From: G963663525 sp963663525
GTDB lineage: Bacteria > Myxococcota_A > SURF-8 > G963663525
NCBI GenBank assembly: GCA_963663525.2
Contig: CAXXHC010000001.1
Span: 1,240,001-1,304,000 of the forward strand
Reading direction: 5' to 3'
Length of the DNA: 64,000 nt
The position numbers and the translations under genes are program-made. Positions 16,292 to 24,645 of this stretch are shown one piece after another. Position 1 is the first letter of the stretch, and each line of letters starts with the position of its first letter. The notes under the pieces are model-generated. The model was not told the DNA's origin and did no database searches. It saw only the letters and a program-made list of their open reading frames with translations.

Positions 16292-17179
16292 CTATCCTTT
16301 GAGAAAACGAACCTGGCCGCGCCCGACCGTGGCCTTGCCGCCCATTTGCATCATGGTGTTTTCCACGCCGTCGAAGACGAACTTCAGCACGTTTTCCGCC
16401 TCGTCGAAGCCTTCGATTTTGGTTTTCCGGCGGTTGTACGGAGCCGCCTGGGCGAAGGCCGTCCCCCAAAGGATGCTTTCCGCCGGGAGCGCTTCCTCGT
16501 ACCACAGCGCGCCTCTTTCCACGGTCTTCGATTCGTCGCTGATGCGGATGCGCGCGTTGACCTCCAACGCGGTTTCGTAAAGGAAGGAAAAGGCGTCGTC
16601 GTGCAGAATCACGAACCGTTTCGAGAAATGCTCCCGCCACGGATCGGCTTCCTTCGGAAAAAGCCGTTTCGCGAGTTCTTCGGCCCACTTTCCAGCTTCT
16701 TCACTTTCCCTACAGGACAAATCCAGGTCTTCGAGATACAGTTTGTCGCCATAGGTCACATCCGAACCGTTCGCCGCCAAGGCGTTTCCTTCGTCGTCCA
16801 ACGACGGTGGCGTCAGATTCAGATCCGCGTCCCGGCGATACCGGTCGAGCGCCAGCGGCGAGGTGACCCAGGCGAACACGCCGTGGAGCGACCGCACCGG
16901 CAGGCAGAGCAGGCGGGCATCGCCGAAACTCACGGCGCCGGCGTATTCCGAGGCGTTGTCGGTATCCGGTCCGTAGGCCGCCAGAACCTTGTTTCGGTCT
17001 CCGTTCTGTGTTTTTTCCCACTGGGCCGCGCGCAGCACGCCCTTGACACTGCTCCCCGGAACGATGGGCAGCCGGGTGGCTTTTTCGCGGGCGATGGGCA
17101 GATCGATCACCCCCGATCCCTGCCCGGTTCCCGCGTGCAAAGGCGACAGCGCGTGAATGAAAAATACTCGGTTCGCCAT
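16292..17179 (-). CDS. cmr4: Type III-B CRISPR backbone RAMP protein Cmr4, target-RNA nuclease
   Basis: Cmr4 forms the repeated backbone of the complex and cuts target RNA at 6-base intervals. The 295-residue product has the RAMP glycine-rich start (SPLHAGTGQGSGVIDLPIAR), LPIVPGSSVKGVLR, and a C-terminal GGKATVGRGQVRF. Asp26 in VIDLPI lies at the same position as the catalytic Asp of characterised Cmr4 proteins, so RNA cleavage is probably intact. The frame is open far upstream; ATG 17179 is chosen because AGGAGGAAG stands before it and the protein then starts like the family. Confidence 0.95.
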   Translation of the reverse strand: MANRVFFIHALSPLHAGTGQGSGVIDLPIAREKATRLPIVPGSSVKGVLRAAQWEKTQNGDRNKVLAAYGPDTDNASEYAGAVSFGDARLLCLPVRSLHGVFAWVTSPLALDRYRRDADLNLTPPSLDDEGNALAANGSDVTYGDKLYLEDLDLSCRESEEAGKWAEELAKRLFPKEADPWREHFSKRFVILHDDAFSFLYETALEVNARIRISDESKTVERGALWYEEALPAESILWGTAFAQAAPYNRRKTKIEGFDEAENVLKFVFDGVENTMMQMGGKATVGRGQVRFLKG

Positions 17180-17202
17180 GGTCTTCCTCCTGGTATGTTT
17201 TT

Positions 17203-18330
17203 TCAGGCCCAGCAACCCCAAAGGGCGAGGCCGAATCCGTCGTTTTTGTCCTGGTCGTCGTCGCTGACGGGAGCCAACCAGAGGTTTTCCGCAAGATTCC
17301 ACGCCGTATGGTCGGAAAGAATCTCGAAAAAGTACGCGCTTCCCGCCGGAACCATGCGCCGGAGCGCTTTGTGCCCGTTGCCGTTTTCCGTTTTGGCTTT
17401 GTGAAGATCCCAGCCCGAAAGCGGTTTCCAGCGCGGCACGCACGCACCCGCCAACTTCAATTTCACATCGCCGAATTCGCCGGTCATCGCCTTTTTGTCG
17501 ATCCACTCGGGTAGCCATCCATGGGCGAAAAGGGCGGGTGTCGCCAGTTGAAGTTTCACCTTTTTGCAGGTTTCGAGGCGAGTTTTCAGGTTTATGCACA
17601 TGTCGTTCGGCCAGGCCGATGCGTCGATGGAAAATTCCGCCACGCGCGCCTCGCCACCGATGCGACCGTGGGATGTATCCAAAGACGGTGCACCTTCGAC
17701 GCGCACGAGGAACGATCCCGTCTCTCCCCGCTTGTCCGTCAGCGAAAGTCCCTCGGTCGAGAAAAGCAGGTGATCTTCGGCAGTTAGCGCGTCGTCAATC
17801 TTCACGTGGGTGCGCCGGTCGATCTCGGGAGAAAAGCCGGTTTCCTCCATTTCCTTCGCCAGATCTGCGGGATTCGAGATGTTTCCCGCAAGCCACGTTT
17901 CCATCAGAGGTTGCGGCCAGAATTTCGGGATGGGGCCGGGCTTGCCTTCGAGACTGTGCAACCCCACCGGCAGGAGTTTATCCGGGCCGTTCGTTTCGCC
18001 ATCCACCGAAAGCGGTCGAAGCGCCAAGAGCCGCTTGACGTCAATGCTGTCACTAGGCATCGCGAGATAGGCATCGGCGGGCGCGGGAAAATAGACCTGC
18101 CCGTTTCGATGCAAAAGCGGCCCGTGGATTTTCCAGCCTTTCACCGTTTCTACGTCATTGGAATCGAAGCGCATTCCCGCTTGCCGACCCAAAAGCGTGC
18201 GAAGACTTCCGGCGGTGGCCGAAGGATGGGGAAAAGGCAGGGTGCGGGCGTCGCTTCCTCCCGAACCGAAGGGCCGGGCGTCGCGAAACAAGAGGGGATC
18301 GTTGGGGCGTATCAATACGATTTCACTCAT
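17203..18330 (-). CDS. cmr3: Type III-B CRISPR RAMP protein Cmr3
   Basis: Cmr3 holds the crRNA 5' handle and binds Cmr2 at the foot of the complex. The 375 residues open with the typical IRPNDPLLFRDARPFG stretch, followed by PHPSATAGSLRTLLG, both characteristic of Cmr3. It overlaps cmr2 by 4 bases (ATGA), and cmr4 begins 23 bases further on. Confidence 0.94.
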   Translation of the reverse strand: MSEIVLIRPNDPLLFRDARPFGSGGSDARTLPFPHPSATAGSLRTLLGRQAGMRFDSNDVETVKGWKIHGPLLHRNGQVYFPAPADAYLAMPSDSIDVKRLLALRPLSVDGETNGPDKLLPVGLHSLEGKPGPIPKFWPQPLMETWLAGNISNPADLAKEMEETGFSPEIDRRTHVKIDDALTAEDHLLFSTEGLSLTDKRGETGSFLVRVEGAPSLDTSHGRIGGEARVAEFSIDASAWPNDMCINLKTRLETCKKVKLQLATPALFAHGWLPEWIDKKAMTGEFGDVKLKLAGACVPRWKPLSGWDLHKAKTENGNGHKALRRMVPAGSAYFFEILSDHTAWNLAENLWLAPVSDDDQDKNDGFGLALWGCWA

Positions 18331-20210
18331 GATAATTCTCCCTCCGCTTCACGGATCGAACGGTCGAGGAGTCGCGCGACGATCAGTTCTCTCGCCGCCC
18401 GTCTAAGAACGTTTACGCAGGTGATGCGCTCGGCGAGACGATCTTTCAGTTCGTCGGCATCATTTTTGTGGGTTTTGGGCGATTCGTCGCTTTCTTTGAC
18501 TTTTTTGCGTTTCAGAATCCGTTTGACTTCGGCCCGCACCAGTTTTCCATCGACCCAGTTCAGTGTTTCTCCGGTCAGCGGGTCGCTGAATTCGCGGGCA
18601 AGGTTGTCCAGTTCGTAGGCCAGTCGGTCGGGAAGTTTTCCGGTGCGGTAGGCCGCGATCCAGTCTTTCAGGACCGCATCCGGGCTGTCGCCGCCGTCTT
18701 TCGGCCAGGGAATCCGCACTTCCACCGGTGCGCCCGACCGCTTCGACATATGAATCGCCAGTGCGTTTCCATATCCTTCTCGCTTGGCAGTCTCCTTGTC
18801 GGGCACATCGTTGGGAATATCTTCGTCCCGTGGGCGCTTGGCGTGGGATTCGGCCTCGTGCGCCAGTCGAATCATGTCGCCCGCCATGGGGGTGAGCATG
18901 TGTACGATGGCGATGCCGACGGAAAGGGTAGCCTCGCGCTTGTCAGGGAGTTCGAGTTTGGAAAATTGATCGATGAATTCCGCCCGAATTTCGGCGGCGC
19001 AGTCCAGCGCTTTGTCCAATGGCAGAAAGGCCAGCACGTCGTCGCCCCCGGCATAGACCAGACTGCCGGAGTGTTTCTGGATGACGCCTTCCGGCCCTTT
19101 CATGCGTTGCGCGAAATTCGTCAGTGTTTTCGAGAGCTTCCGGTGCTCCTCCAACGTCTTGCAGCGCCTGGTATGTTGCGTCATGCGGTCGCCGTCGCAG
19201 GCAAGGACGGCGAGGTAGGGGCAAGGGTCTTTCACCTTCCGATTGTCCAAAATCTTCTTGATATCACTGCATAATTCGGCTTGTTTCGTTTCACCGTTTG
19301 TTGCGAACTCTTTGGCCAGCGCATCGAGGCGTGGCCGGAACAGCGCCTGCCCGTCATAGGGAAATGCTTCATACGGCGGGTGGGTGGTCGTCGAACTGAT
19401 CCCTTGGCCGTCCCGTCCCAACTTTTTCGCCACTTCTTCGAGGACCTTTTGTCGCTTGTCGTTTTGCGCCGCACCGCGAATGAAGGGATCGACCGCCACC
19501 CGCGAAACCGAGGGAAAATGCGTGTTGTTTCCGCCAGTTAAGCGCTTTACGAGGCCGGGGAGGTCGAGTTCCTCGCCGGGATTGATGTGCGTGGTGAAGG
19601 CGTTGCGGTTTTTAAACCACTTTTTCTGGCTTTCGTTTCTATCGTTCGGTTTCAAAGGAATCGCTTCCAGCACCGATTCGCGCCGCCCGTCGAGAGAGCT
19701 TTTGGCCACGTGGAAGCCGCCGGGGGTTGGTGGGAAATTCGTCAAGGATTCTCGGGCGTTGAGCAAGTTTTCCACGGATTCGCGCACGGTGACGTAATCG
19801 CTTTTTTCTTCGTCGAACGGCAGCCACGCCGCGAAAAATTCTACAAGGGCGGGATCGTCCGCCTGGGCGTCCCAGATGTCTTCTTTGATGCCCAACTCGT
19901 TTTTTCGCCCGGCGATGCCTTCGATATGATTTTTCCACACGCCACGGGCCGCTTTTTCCGCTTTATCGAGCGCTTCTTTCACATCTCCATCGAGCGACAC
20001 AAGCACCCGGTCGCTGATGGGAGCGTCGGCGTCATCCACGGAACAGGGAAGGATCAGTTCGGCCTGAAAATCTTTTTGCAGCTTCCGCGCCGCCTCTCGC
20101 GCCATTTCCTCCACCAGTCGCGAAGAAAAATGCACGTCCCGCGTCCGGCGAGACGCCTTGATGAAATCCTCCACCGGCCCGACCGAGAACATCAGAAGGT
20201 GTTTCGTCAC
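18327..20210 (-). CDS. cmr2: Type III-B CRISPR large subunit Cmr2 (Cas10) with intact GGDD
   Basis: Cmr2 is the Cas10 polymerase-like subunit that makes nucleotide second messengers when target RNA is bound. The 627-residue product begins with the Cmr2-type VGPVEDFIKASRRTRDVHFSS region, has a first palm motif (LACDGDRM, about 336-343) and the catalytic YAGGDDVLAF with GGDD at 388-391. No HD nuclease motif was recognised at the N-terminus, so signalling rather than DNA cleavage is the likely output. The start is GTG 20210, which overlaps the cmr1 stop as GTGA and has AAGGAGGTGA upstream. Which messenger is made (cyclic oligoadenylate or SAM-AMP) cannot be read from the motif alone. Confidence 0.95.
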   Translation of the reverse strand: MTKHLLMFSVGPVEDFIKASRRTRDVHFSSRLVEEMAREAARKLQKDFQAELILPCSVDDADAPISDRVLVSLDGDVKEALDKAEKAARGVWKNHIEGIAGRKNELGIKEDIWDAQADDPALVEFFAAWLPFDEEKSDYVTVRESVENLLNARESLTNFPPTPGGFHVAKSSLDGRRESVLEAIPLKPNDRNESQKKWFKNRNAFTTHINPGEELDLPGLVKRLTGGNNTHFPSVSRVAVDPFIRGAAQNDKRQKVLEEVAKKLGRDGQGISSTTTHPPYEAFPYDGQALFRPRLDALAKEFATNGETKQAELCSDIKKILDNRKVKDPCPYLAVLACDGDRMTQHTRRCKTLEEHRKLSKTLTNFAQRMKGPEGVIQKHSGSLVYAGGDDVLAFLPLDKALDCAAEIRAEFIDQFSKLELPDKREATLSVGIAIVHMLTPMAGDMIRLAHEAESHAKRPRDEDIPNDVPDKETAKREGYGNALAIHMSKRSGAPVEVRIPWPKDGGDSPDAVLKDWIAAYRTGKLPDRLAYELDNLAREFSDPLTGETLNWVDGKLVRAEVKRILKRKKVKESDESPKTHKNDADELKDRLAERITCVNVLRRAARELIVARLLDRSIREAEGELS

Positions 20211-21703
20211 AACGTCACCTCCTTTCCGTTCGTACAAATATTGAACACGTTGTTTTGGGGAAGCTTTTCGAAAAACGCCTCACTTACGCATAGTTTCCCT
20301 GCAACCGGATTGGATGTTACGATTTCTGAAGGATCATGAACGGTAGTAAATTCTGAAGAAGATTTTGGAAGGACGTTTTGCTTTTTCGTGAGTACAACTT
20401 CGCCATCCGGATATGGACTGTTCATCCAGAGCGCATATGGCACGCACTCGCCGTTTTGGCATCGAATAACTCCAAGAACCAATGGGCTCGCCCAACGATC
20501 ACAAGGTTTAGCCTCATTCCTCTTTTTCCAAGTGAGTTGTACGTCAGATGGCTCTTCGGGGGAAAAAAAGGTCTTTTTGAACTTGCCAGGGATAGGTTCT
20601 CCCCTTCTGTTTTTCTTGGGAATTTTTTCACCCCTGCTATCTAATTCGAAACAACGGGACATTTGTTGAAAATGGAAGTTGATTGGCAATCCGAATTGTG
20701 CCCTTGGATAATAGGGGGTGTTATTAAAATTCGGCGTATGGGGATAGGGACTAGTGGGAATTTGATTTGTGATGTGACGAATTTTATCGGGTTCCGGCCA
20801 AAAGCTCCTTCCAACATTTGGCCTGTTGTCTTGCTCCTTGCACAATTTGCGTGGTGGAGTGGTACGTTGTTGTCGAAAAGCTACGTATTTGGCTAAGATT
20901 GCATCCCATGCCTTCATTTCGTCCCGTTGCGAAGGAAGTAAACCAATGGATGCATCATTCAGTACGGGAAACTCCCATTTTTCATTTTTGACAGAGCCGG
21001 TTTTCCAATTTTTGAACCAGCTTTCGATACTTTTGAAATCAGGAGGATTCCATACCCACTCGTTTTCTTTCGTTGCTTCCCAAGATACTTTGGGTTTTTC
21101 CAGAAACTCCATATCTCCCATTCCCCGACGTGTTCTTGCGCCATAGCCGCCAAAAGTAACCCACGTCCGCAACGTGTTGGCAACTTGGTCTTTTAGGTTT
21201 TGAGGAAATGTCAAATTAAGCTTAAATTCCACATTGAAGCGAAGGTTTCGTTCAGGTACATCAGTTTGTTTCCGTGCCGGAAATGCTGCGTATTCTTGAC
21301 TGAAAGTTAAGTGCGATCCTGAGAAAGGAATGCTTTCACCGGAAGCTACATCTCCCACCCTCACCGTTATAAGCGAAACGCGACTCTTTTTCTTGTCGTC
21401 GTCTTCGGAATCGACCCATTGTGTCCCACCCCATATTTCAGTTTCTTTTTGGTACATCTCATGGATAGTTTCGAACGTTGGTCCATAGAGTGCTCTCCAC
21501 CAGAAACGCAGATGCCCGCGAATGGAAGCTGCGCGAATAATGTCTTCCGGATCGCTTTGGGCCGCCTCCGCCCCTCCGCCGAAAATCGGCGTAATGACTT
21601 TGACTTTGCATTCCAGCGTTTCGGTGGTTTTCTTCGGTTCCAGGGTCTCTTTCAAAGACTTCTGTTCGTCCGAAAATACCGACAATCGTCGTACAGGTGA
21701 CAT
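20207..21703 (-). CDS. cmr1: Type III-B CRISPR RAMP protein Cmr1
   Basis: Cmr1 sits at the crRNA 3' end of the Cmr complex and helps capture target RNA. The 498-residue product has the family start (ECKVKVITPIFGGG), the IRAASIRGHLRFWWRALYG stretch, which is diagnostic, and an internal GGYGARTRRGMGDMEF RAMP glycine loop. Codon use is more AT-rich than in cmr2-cmr4. ATG 21703 is chosen for GAGGAG eight bases upstream; the frame is open 44 codons further. First gene of the operon. Confidence 0.95.
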   Translation of the reverse strand: MSPVRRLSVFSDEQKSLKETLEPKKTTETLECKVKVITPIFGGGAEAAQSDPEDIIRAASIRGHLRFWWRALYGPTFETIHEMYQKETEIWGGTQWVDSEDDDKKKSRVSLITVRVGDVASGESIPFSGSHLTFSQEYAAFPARKQTDVPERNLRFNVEFKLNLTFPQNLKDQVANTLRTWVTFGGYGARTRRGMGDMEFLEKPKVSWEATKENEWVWNPPDFKSIESWFKNWKTGSVKNEKWEFPVLNDASIGLLPSQRDEMKAWDAILAKYVAFRQQRTTPPRKLCKEQDNRPNVGRSFWPEPDKIRHITNQIPTSPYPHTPNFNNTPYYPRAQFGLPINFHFQQMSRCFELDSRGEKIPKKNRRGEPIPGKFKKTFFSPEEPSDVQLTWKKRNEAKPCDRWASPLVLGVIRCQNGECVPYALWMNSPYPDGEVVLTKKQNVLPKSSSEFTTVHDPSEIVTSNPVAGKLCVSEAFFEKLPQNNVFNICTNGKEVTL

Positions 21704-21822
21704 GGCCCGACTCCTCAATGGAACAAAAAGGATGTACTTTTGCACGAATCGTGAAAAGGCGCATCGCGTTTCTTTCGTTTGCGACACTTCGGATGAATTG
21801 TTCTCTGTTGGTACGCAGGGTA

Positions 21823-21851
21823 ACCGTATCCTCATCGTGCGAATGTGTCAA
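21823..21851 (-). promoter_or_regulatory. Predicted promoter of the cmr operon
   Basis: On the minus strand a consensus TTGACA (21851-21846) is followed after 17 bases by TACGGT (21828-21823), giving an untranslated leader of about 110 bases before cmr1. The -10 box is a poor match, so this is tentative. Confidence 0.42.
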
Positions 21852-21961
21852 CAAGGATGGTATTTTTTCAAGGCGTCAGCGCACGTCCCAGTCCCAGGGA
21901 AACCCCTCCGGCAGGATCGCGGAGCCTTTCGGCGTATTCGTGGATTCGGAGTGCAGACAAT

Positions 21962-21990
21962 AAAAAAACCCCGCGAAATCGCGGGGTTGG
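21962..21990 (-). terminator. Rho-independent terminator of the acyl-CoA dehydrogenase gene
   Basis: A stem of AACCCCGCGA against TCGCGGGGTT with a short AAA-type loop, followed on the minus strand by seven T residues. It lies about 45 bases past the stop codon and separates this gene from the cmr operon. Confidence 0.9.
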
Positions 21991-22035
21991 AAAATCTCGC
22001 GACGGGAGTGCGCCGCGTGGATTTTTTCGGATCGC

Positions 22036-23877
22036 TTACAGCACCACGTCCAGGGCCGAGGTGTCTTCGCACAGCATGGCCTGGGAGAGCGAGCGGTTTT
22101 CCGGAAGCAGGTTCATCATGAAGAATTTCGCGGTCTTGACTTTGGCGTCGTAGAAAGCGGCCTCGGAGCTGTCCTCGACCACGGCCTTCTTCGCGGCGTC
22201 GTCCTCGGCGCCTTTGTCCTTGAAGATGGCCTGCAGTTTCTCGTCGGCGACGATGGCCTGCTCGGCGAGCAGCCAACCCATGACGAGGTTGCCCATGAAG
22301 CGCAGGAAGGAGGTCGCCTGGAGCAGCACGTACAGGGTTTCGCCCTGCATGTTTTTGCCCATGAAGGTCATTGCGACGGCCTGGAGGTCGTTGAGGGACT
22401 GTTCCAGCTCTCCGATAAAGCCCTTGGTCGCTTCGCATTCCTTGGCTTTGGCGATGAAGCCGGTGACTTCGCCAACGAACTGCATGAAGACCGCGCCGCC
22501 CTTCATGCCCATTTTGCGGCCTACGAGGTCCATGGCCTGAATGCCATTGGTGCCTTCGTAGATCGAGCAGATCTTGCAGTCGCGCATGTACTGCTCGACC
22601 GGGTATTCGGCGATGTATCCGTAACCGCCCATCGACTGCACCGCCAGCCGGGTGACTTCGAAGGCCATGTCGGAACCGTAGGCTTTGCAGATAGGCGTCA
22701 GCAACTCGACGAAGGCCTGAGCCTTTTTCGCCTCATCGCCTTCGCCCTTCAGCGCGACATCGCCCCATTTGGCGGTTTTGTACATCAGGGCGCGCAGGCC
22801 GTGCACGTAGGCGCGCTGGGTCAGCAGCATACGGCGGACGTCGGGATGCTGAATGATCGGCACGCGGGGAGCGTTGGGATCTTTGAAGTTGGCCATGTCC
22901 ACGCCCTGGATGCGCTCGCGGCAGTAGTCCAGAGATTCGTTGTAGGCAGCGGCGGCGATGGACAGGCTTTGCAGCCCCACGCCCAGCCGGGCTTCGTTCA
23001 TGATGTGGAACATGATCTTGATGCCGTCGCCTTCGTTGCCGACGATCCAGCCTTCGCAGTTGTCGTTTTCGCCGAAAGCGAGGGTGCAGGTGGCGGAACC
23101 CTTGATGCCCATCTTGTGCTCGATGCCGACGCAGGTCACGTCGTTGAAATCGCCCAGGCTGCCGTCGTCGTTGATGCGGTATTTCGGCACGAGGAACAGC
23201 GACAGTCCCTTGATTCCGGCGGGGGCGTCGGGGGTGCGGGCGAGCACGGCGTGGATGTTGTTCTCGGTAAGGGGATGATCGCCGGAGGAGATGAAGATCT
23301 TCTGGCCGACGATTTTATACATGTTGTCGCGCACTTTCACGGCAGTGGCTTTGTTGTCGCCCACCGCGGAGCCGGCTCCGGCCTCGGTCAGACACATCGT
23401 GCCGCCCCATTTGCCCATCAGCATGTTTTCGGCGAAGACGGCCTTCTGCTCGTCGCTGCCTTCGTCGAGGATCATCGCCACGTTGGCGTGGGTCAGGCCG
23501 GGGTACATGCTGAACGACATGTTGGCGCTGCTGAAGGATTCGCTGGCGGCCATGCCGATGAGCTGCGGCGCGCCGGTGCCGCCGAATTCGGGGTCGGCGG
23601 TCAGGCCGATCCAGCCGCCTTCGGTGTATTCGTCCCAGGCTTCCTTGAAGCCTTCGGGAATGTGGACGGTGCCGTCGGCGTCGAGCTTGCATCCTTCGCG
23701 GTCGCCGGAGACGTTGATCGGGGCGAGGACTTCCTTGGCGATTTTGAACGCGCTGTCCAGCAGGATATCGAACGTTTCCTTATCCAACTCCGAATACGCC
23801 GGAAGATCCAGCAGCTCTTCGGCATTGAGATACTCGTAAAGGTTGAACATAATGTCGCGGTCTTCGATACGGAACAT
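22036..23877 (-). CDS. Acyl-CoA dehydrogenase, long type with C-terminal extension
   Basis: A 613-residue flavoprotein that introduces an alpha-beta double bond into acyl-CoA thioesters. Motifs seen are CLTEAGAGSAVGDNKATA (FAD-binding strand), MGIKGSATCTLAF, LDYCRERIQG, SMGGYGYIAEYPVEQYMRDCKI and the IYEGTNGIQAMDLVGRK stretch with the catalytic Glu. About 130 extra C-terminal residues place it with the acyl-CoA dehydrogenases that carry a PF12806-type extension, the group of FadE-like and DmdC (3-methylmercaptopropionyl-CoA) enzymes. Substrate cannot be told. ATG 23877 has AAGGAG upstream. It stands alone. Confidence 0.9.
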   Translation of the reverse strand: MFRIEDRDIMFNLYEYLNAEELLDLPAYSELDKETFDILLDSAFKIAKEVLAPINVSGDREGCKLDADGTVHIPEGFKEAWDEYTEGGWIGLTADPEFGGTGAPQLIGMAASESFSSANMSFSMYPGLTHANVAMILDEGSDEQKAVFAENMLMGKWGGTMCLTEAGAGSAVGDNKATAVKVRDNMYKIVGQKIFISSGDHPLTENNIHAVLARTPDAPAGIKGLSLFLVPKYRINDDGSLGDFNDVTCVGIEHKMGIKGSATCTLAFGENDNCEGWIVGNEGDGIKIMFHIMNEARLGVGLQSLSIAAAAYNESLDYCRERIQGVDMANFKDPNAPRVPIIQHPDVRRMLLTQRAYVHGLRALMYKTAKWGDVALKGEGDEAKKAQAFVELLTPICKAYGSDMAFEVTRLAVQSMGGYGYIAEYPVEQYMRDCKICSIYEGTNGIQAMDLVGRKMGMKGGAVFMQFVGEVTGFIAKAKECEATKGFIGELEQSLNDLQAVAMTFMGKNMQGETLYVLLQATSFLRFMGNLVMGWLLAEQAIVADEKLQAIFKDKGAEDDAAKKAVVEDSSEAAFYDAKVKTAKFFMMNLLPENRSLSQAMLCEDTSALDVVL

Positions 23878-24550
23878 GGGGTTCTCCTTCGGCAAATGGA
23901 GTGAATAATGGAATCAGTCCGTGTCCGGCTCGCGCGTGGACTCGGATCGAAACAAGCTCGAAGGCGATCATAAATCAATCGCCAATCTTTTACCAACAGT
24001 TTTTGAATGAGCCTTCATTCAGTGGCTTGATCCAAAGACTCATGCTTTTATTTGGATCGACGTCGTTTTTTTCGCTCCAGAAGAGGCTTACTGCCGGGGG
24101 CGGTCGAAGTCAAGAGAAAATGACGCACTACAGCAAAAGTCGCAACATCCCGAAAATGCACGGACAACGACGCTTTTCGACGTCTTCGGCAAAACGCGGG
24201 AGGATGCGATTCGAGCCGTCGGACGCCTGGGACGAAGGCGGGCTCGGCGGGCGTTTGCATGAAAAAAATAAAACGCGCATCCGGCTCCGTCTAACGTACT
24301 GGATTTTCGTCACGGGCGCCCCTGCCGACGAGAAGGAGGCAGCTTCCCGAAAACAGGCGGAATTTCAAGGGAAAACGGGCTCGGAAAAACCGCGATCGAG
24401 TGCACGAGGTTCTCCGTGAAAATCGTCACCGAAAAGAGTTTGCGTCGCGCGCGGGAAGCGGATATGGTATGAAGTCCGATTTTTCGACGTTCCGGATGCC
24501 CTCGGGCTGTCGCGGAATTCTTGTAACTTGTAGAAATCGGCGTGAAAATC
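23878..24550. other. Intergenic region upstream of two divergent genes
   Basis: About 670 bases without a supportable gene. A 172-codon open frame on the plus strand (23901-24419) is low-complexity in composition, has no ribosome site and resembles no family. No repeat was recognised. Confidence 0.4.
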
Positions 24551-24579
24551 TTGCATTTTCTCGCAGTAAATATTAGGAA
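24551..24579 (+). promoter_or_regulatory. Possible promoter of the large lipoprotein gene
   Basis: TTGCAT and TAGGAA with 17 bases between, about 65 bases before the start codon. Weak prediction. Confidence 0.3.
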
Positions 24580-24645
24580 TAACCGACAAAAACAGGATCG
24601 CGTGTTTACGCTCCGCCAGTTGCGGCACGAAGGAGGAAACAACCC

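Noticed and set aside
24128..24313. Short minus-strand frames before the large lipoprotein
   Set aside because: No ribosome sites or recognisable sequence.
23901..24419. 172-codon frame in the gap upstream of the acyl-CoA dehydrogenase
   Set aside because: No ribosome site, no family resemblance, composition of intergenic DNA.
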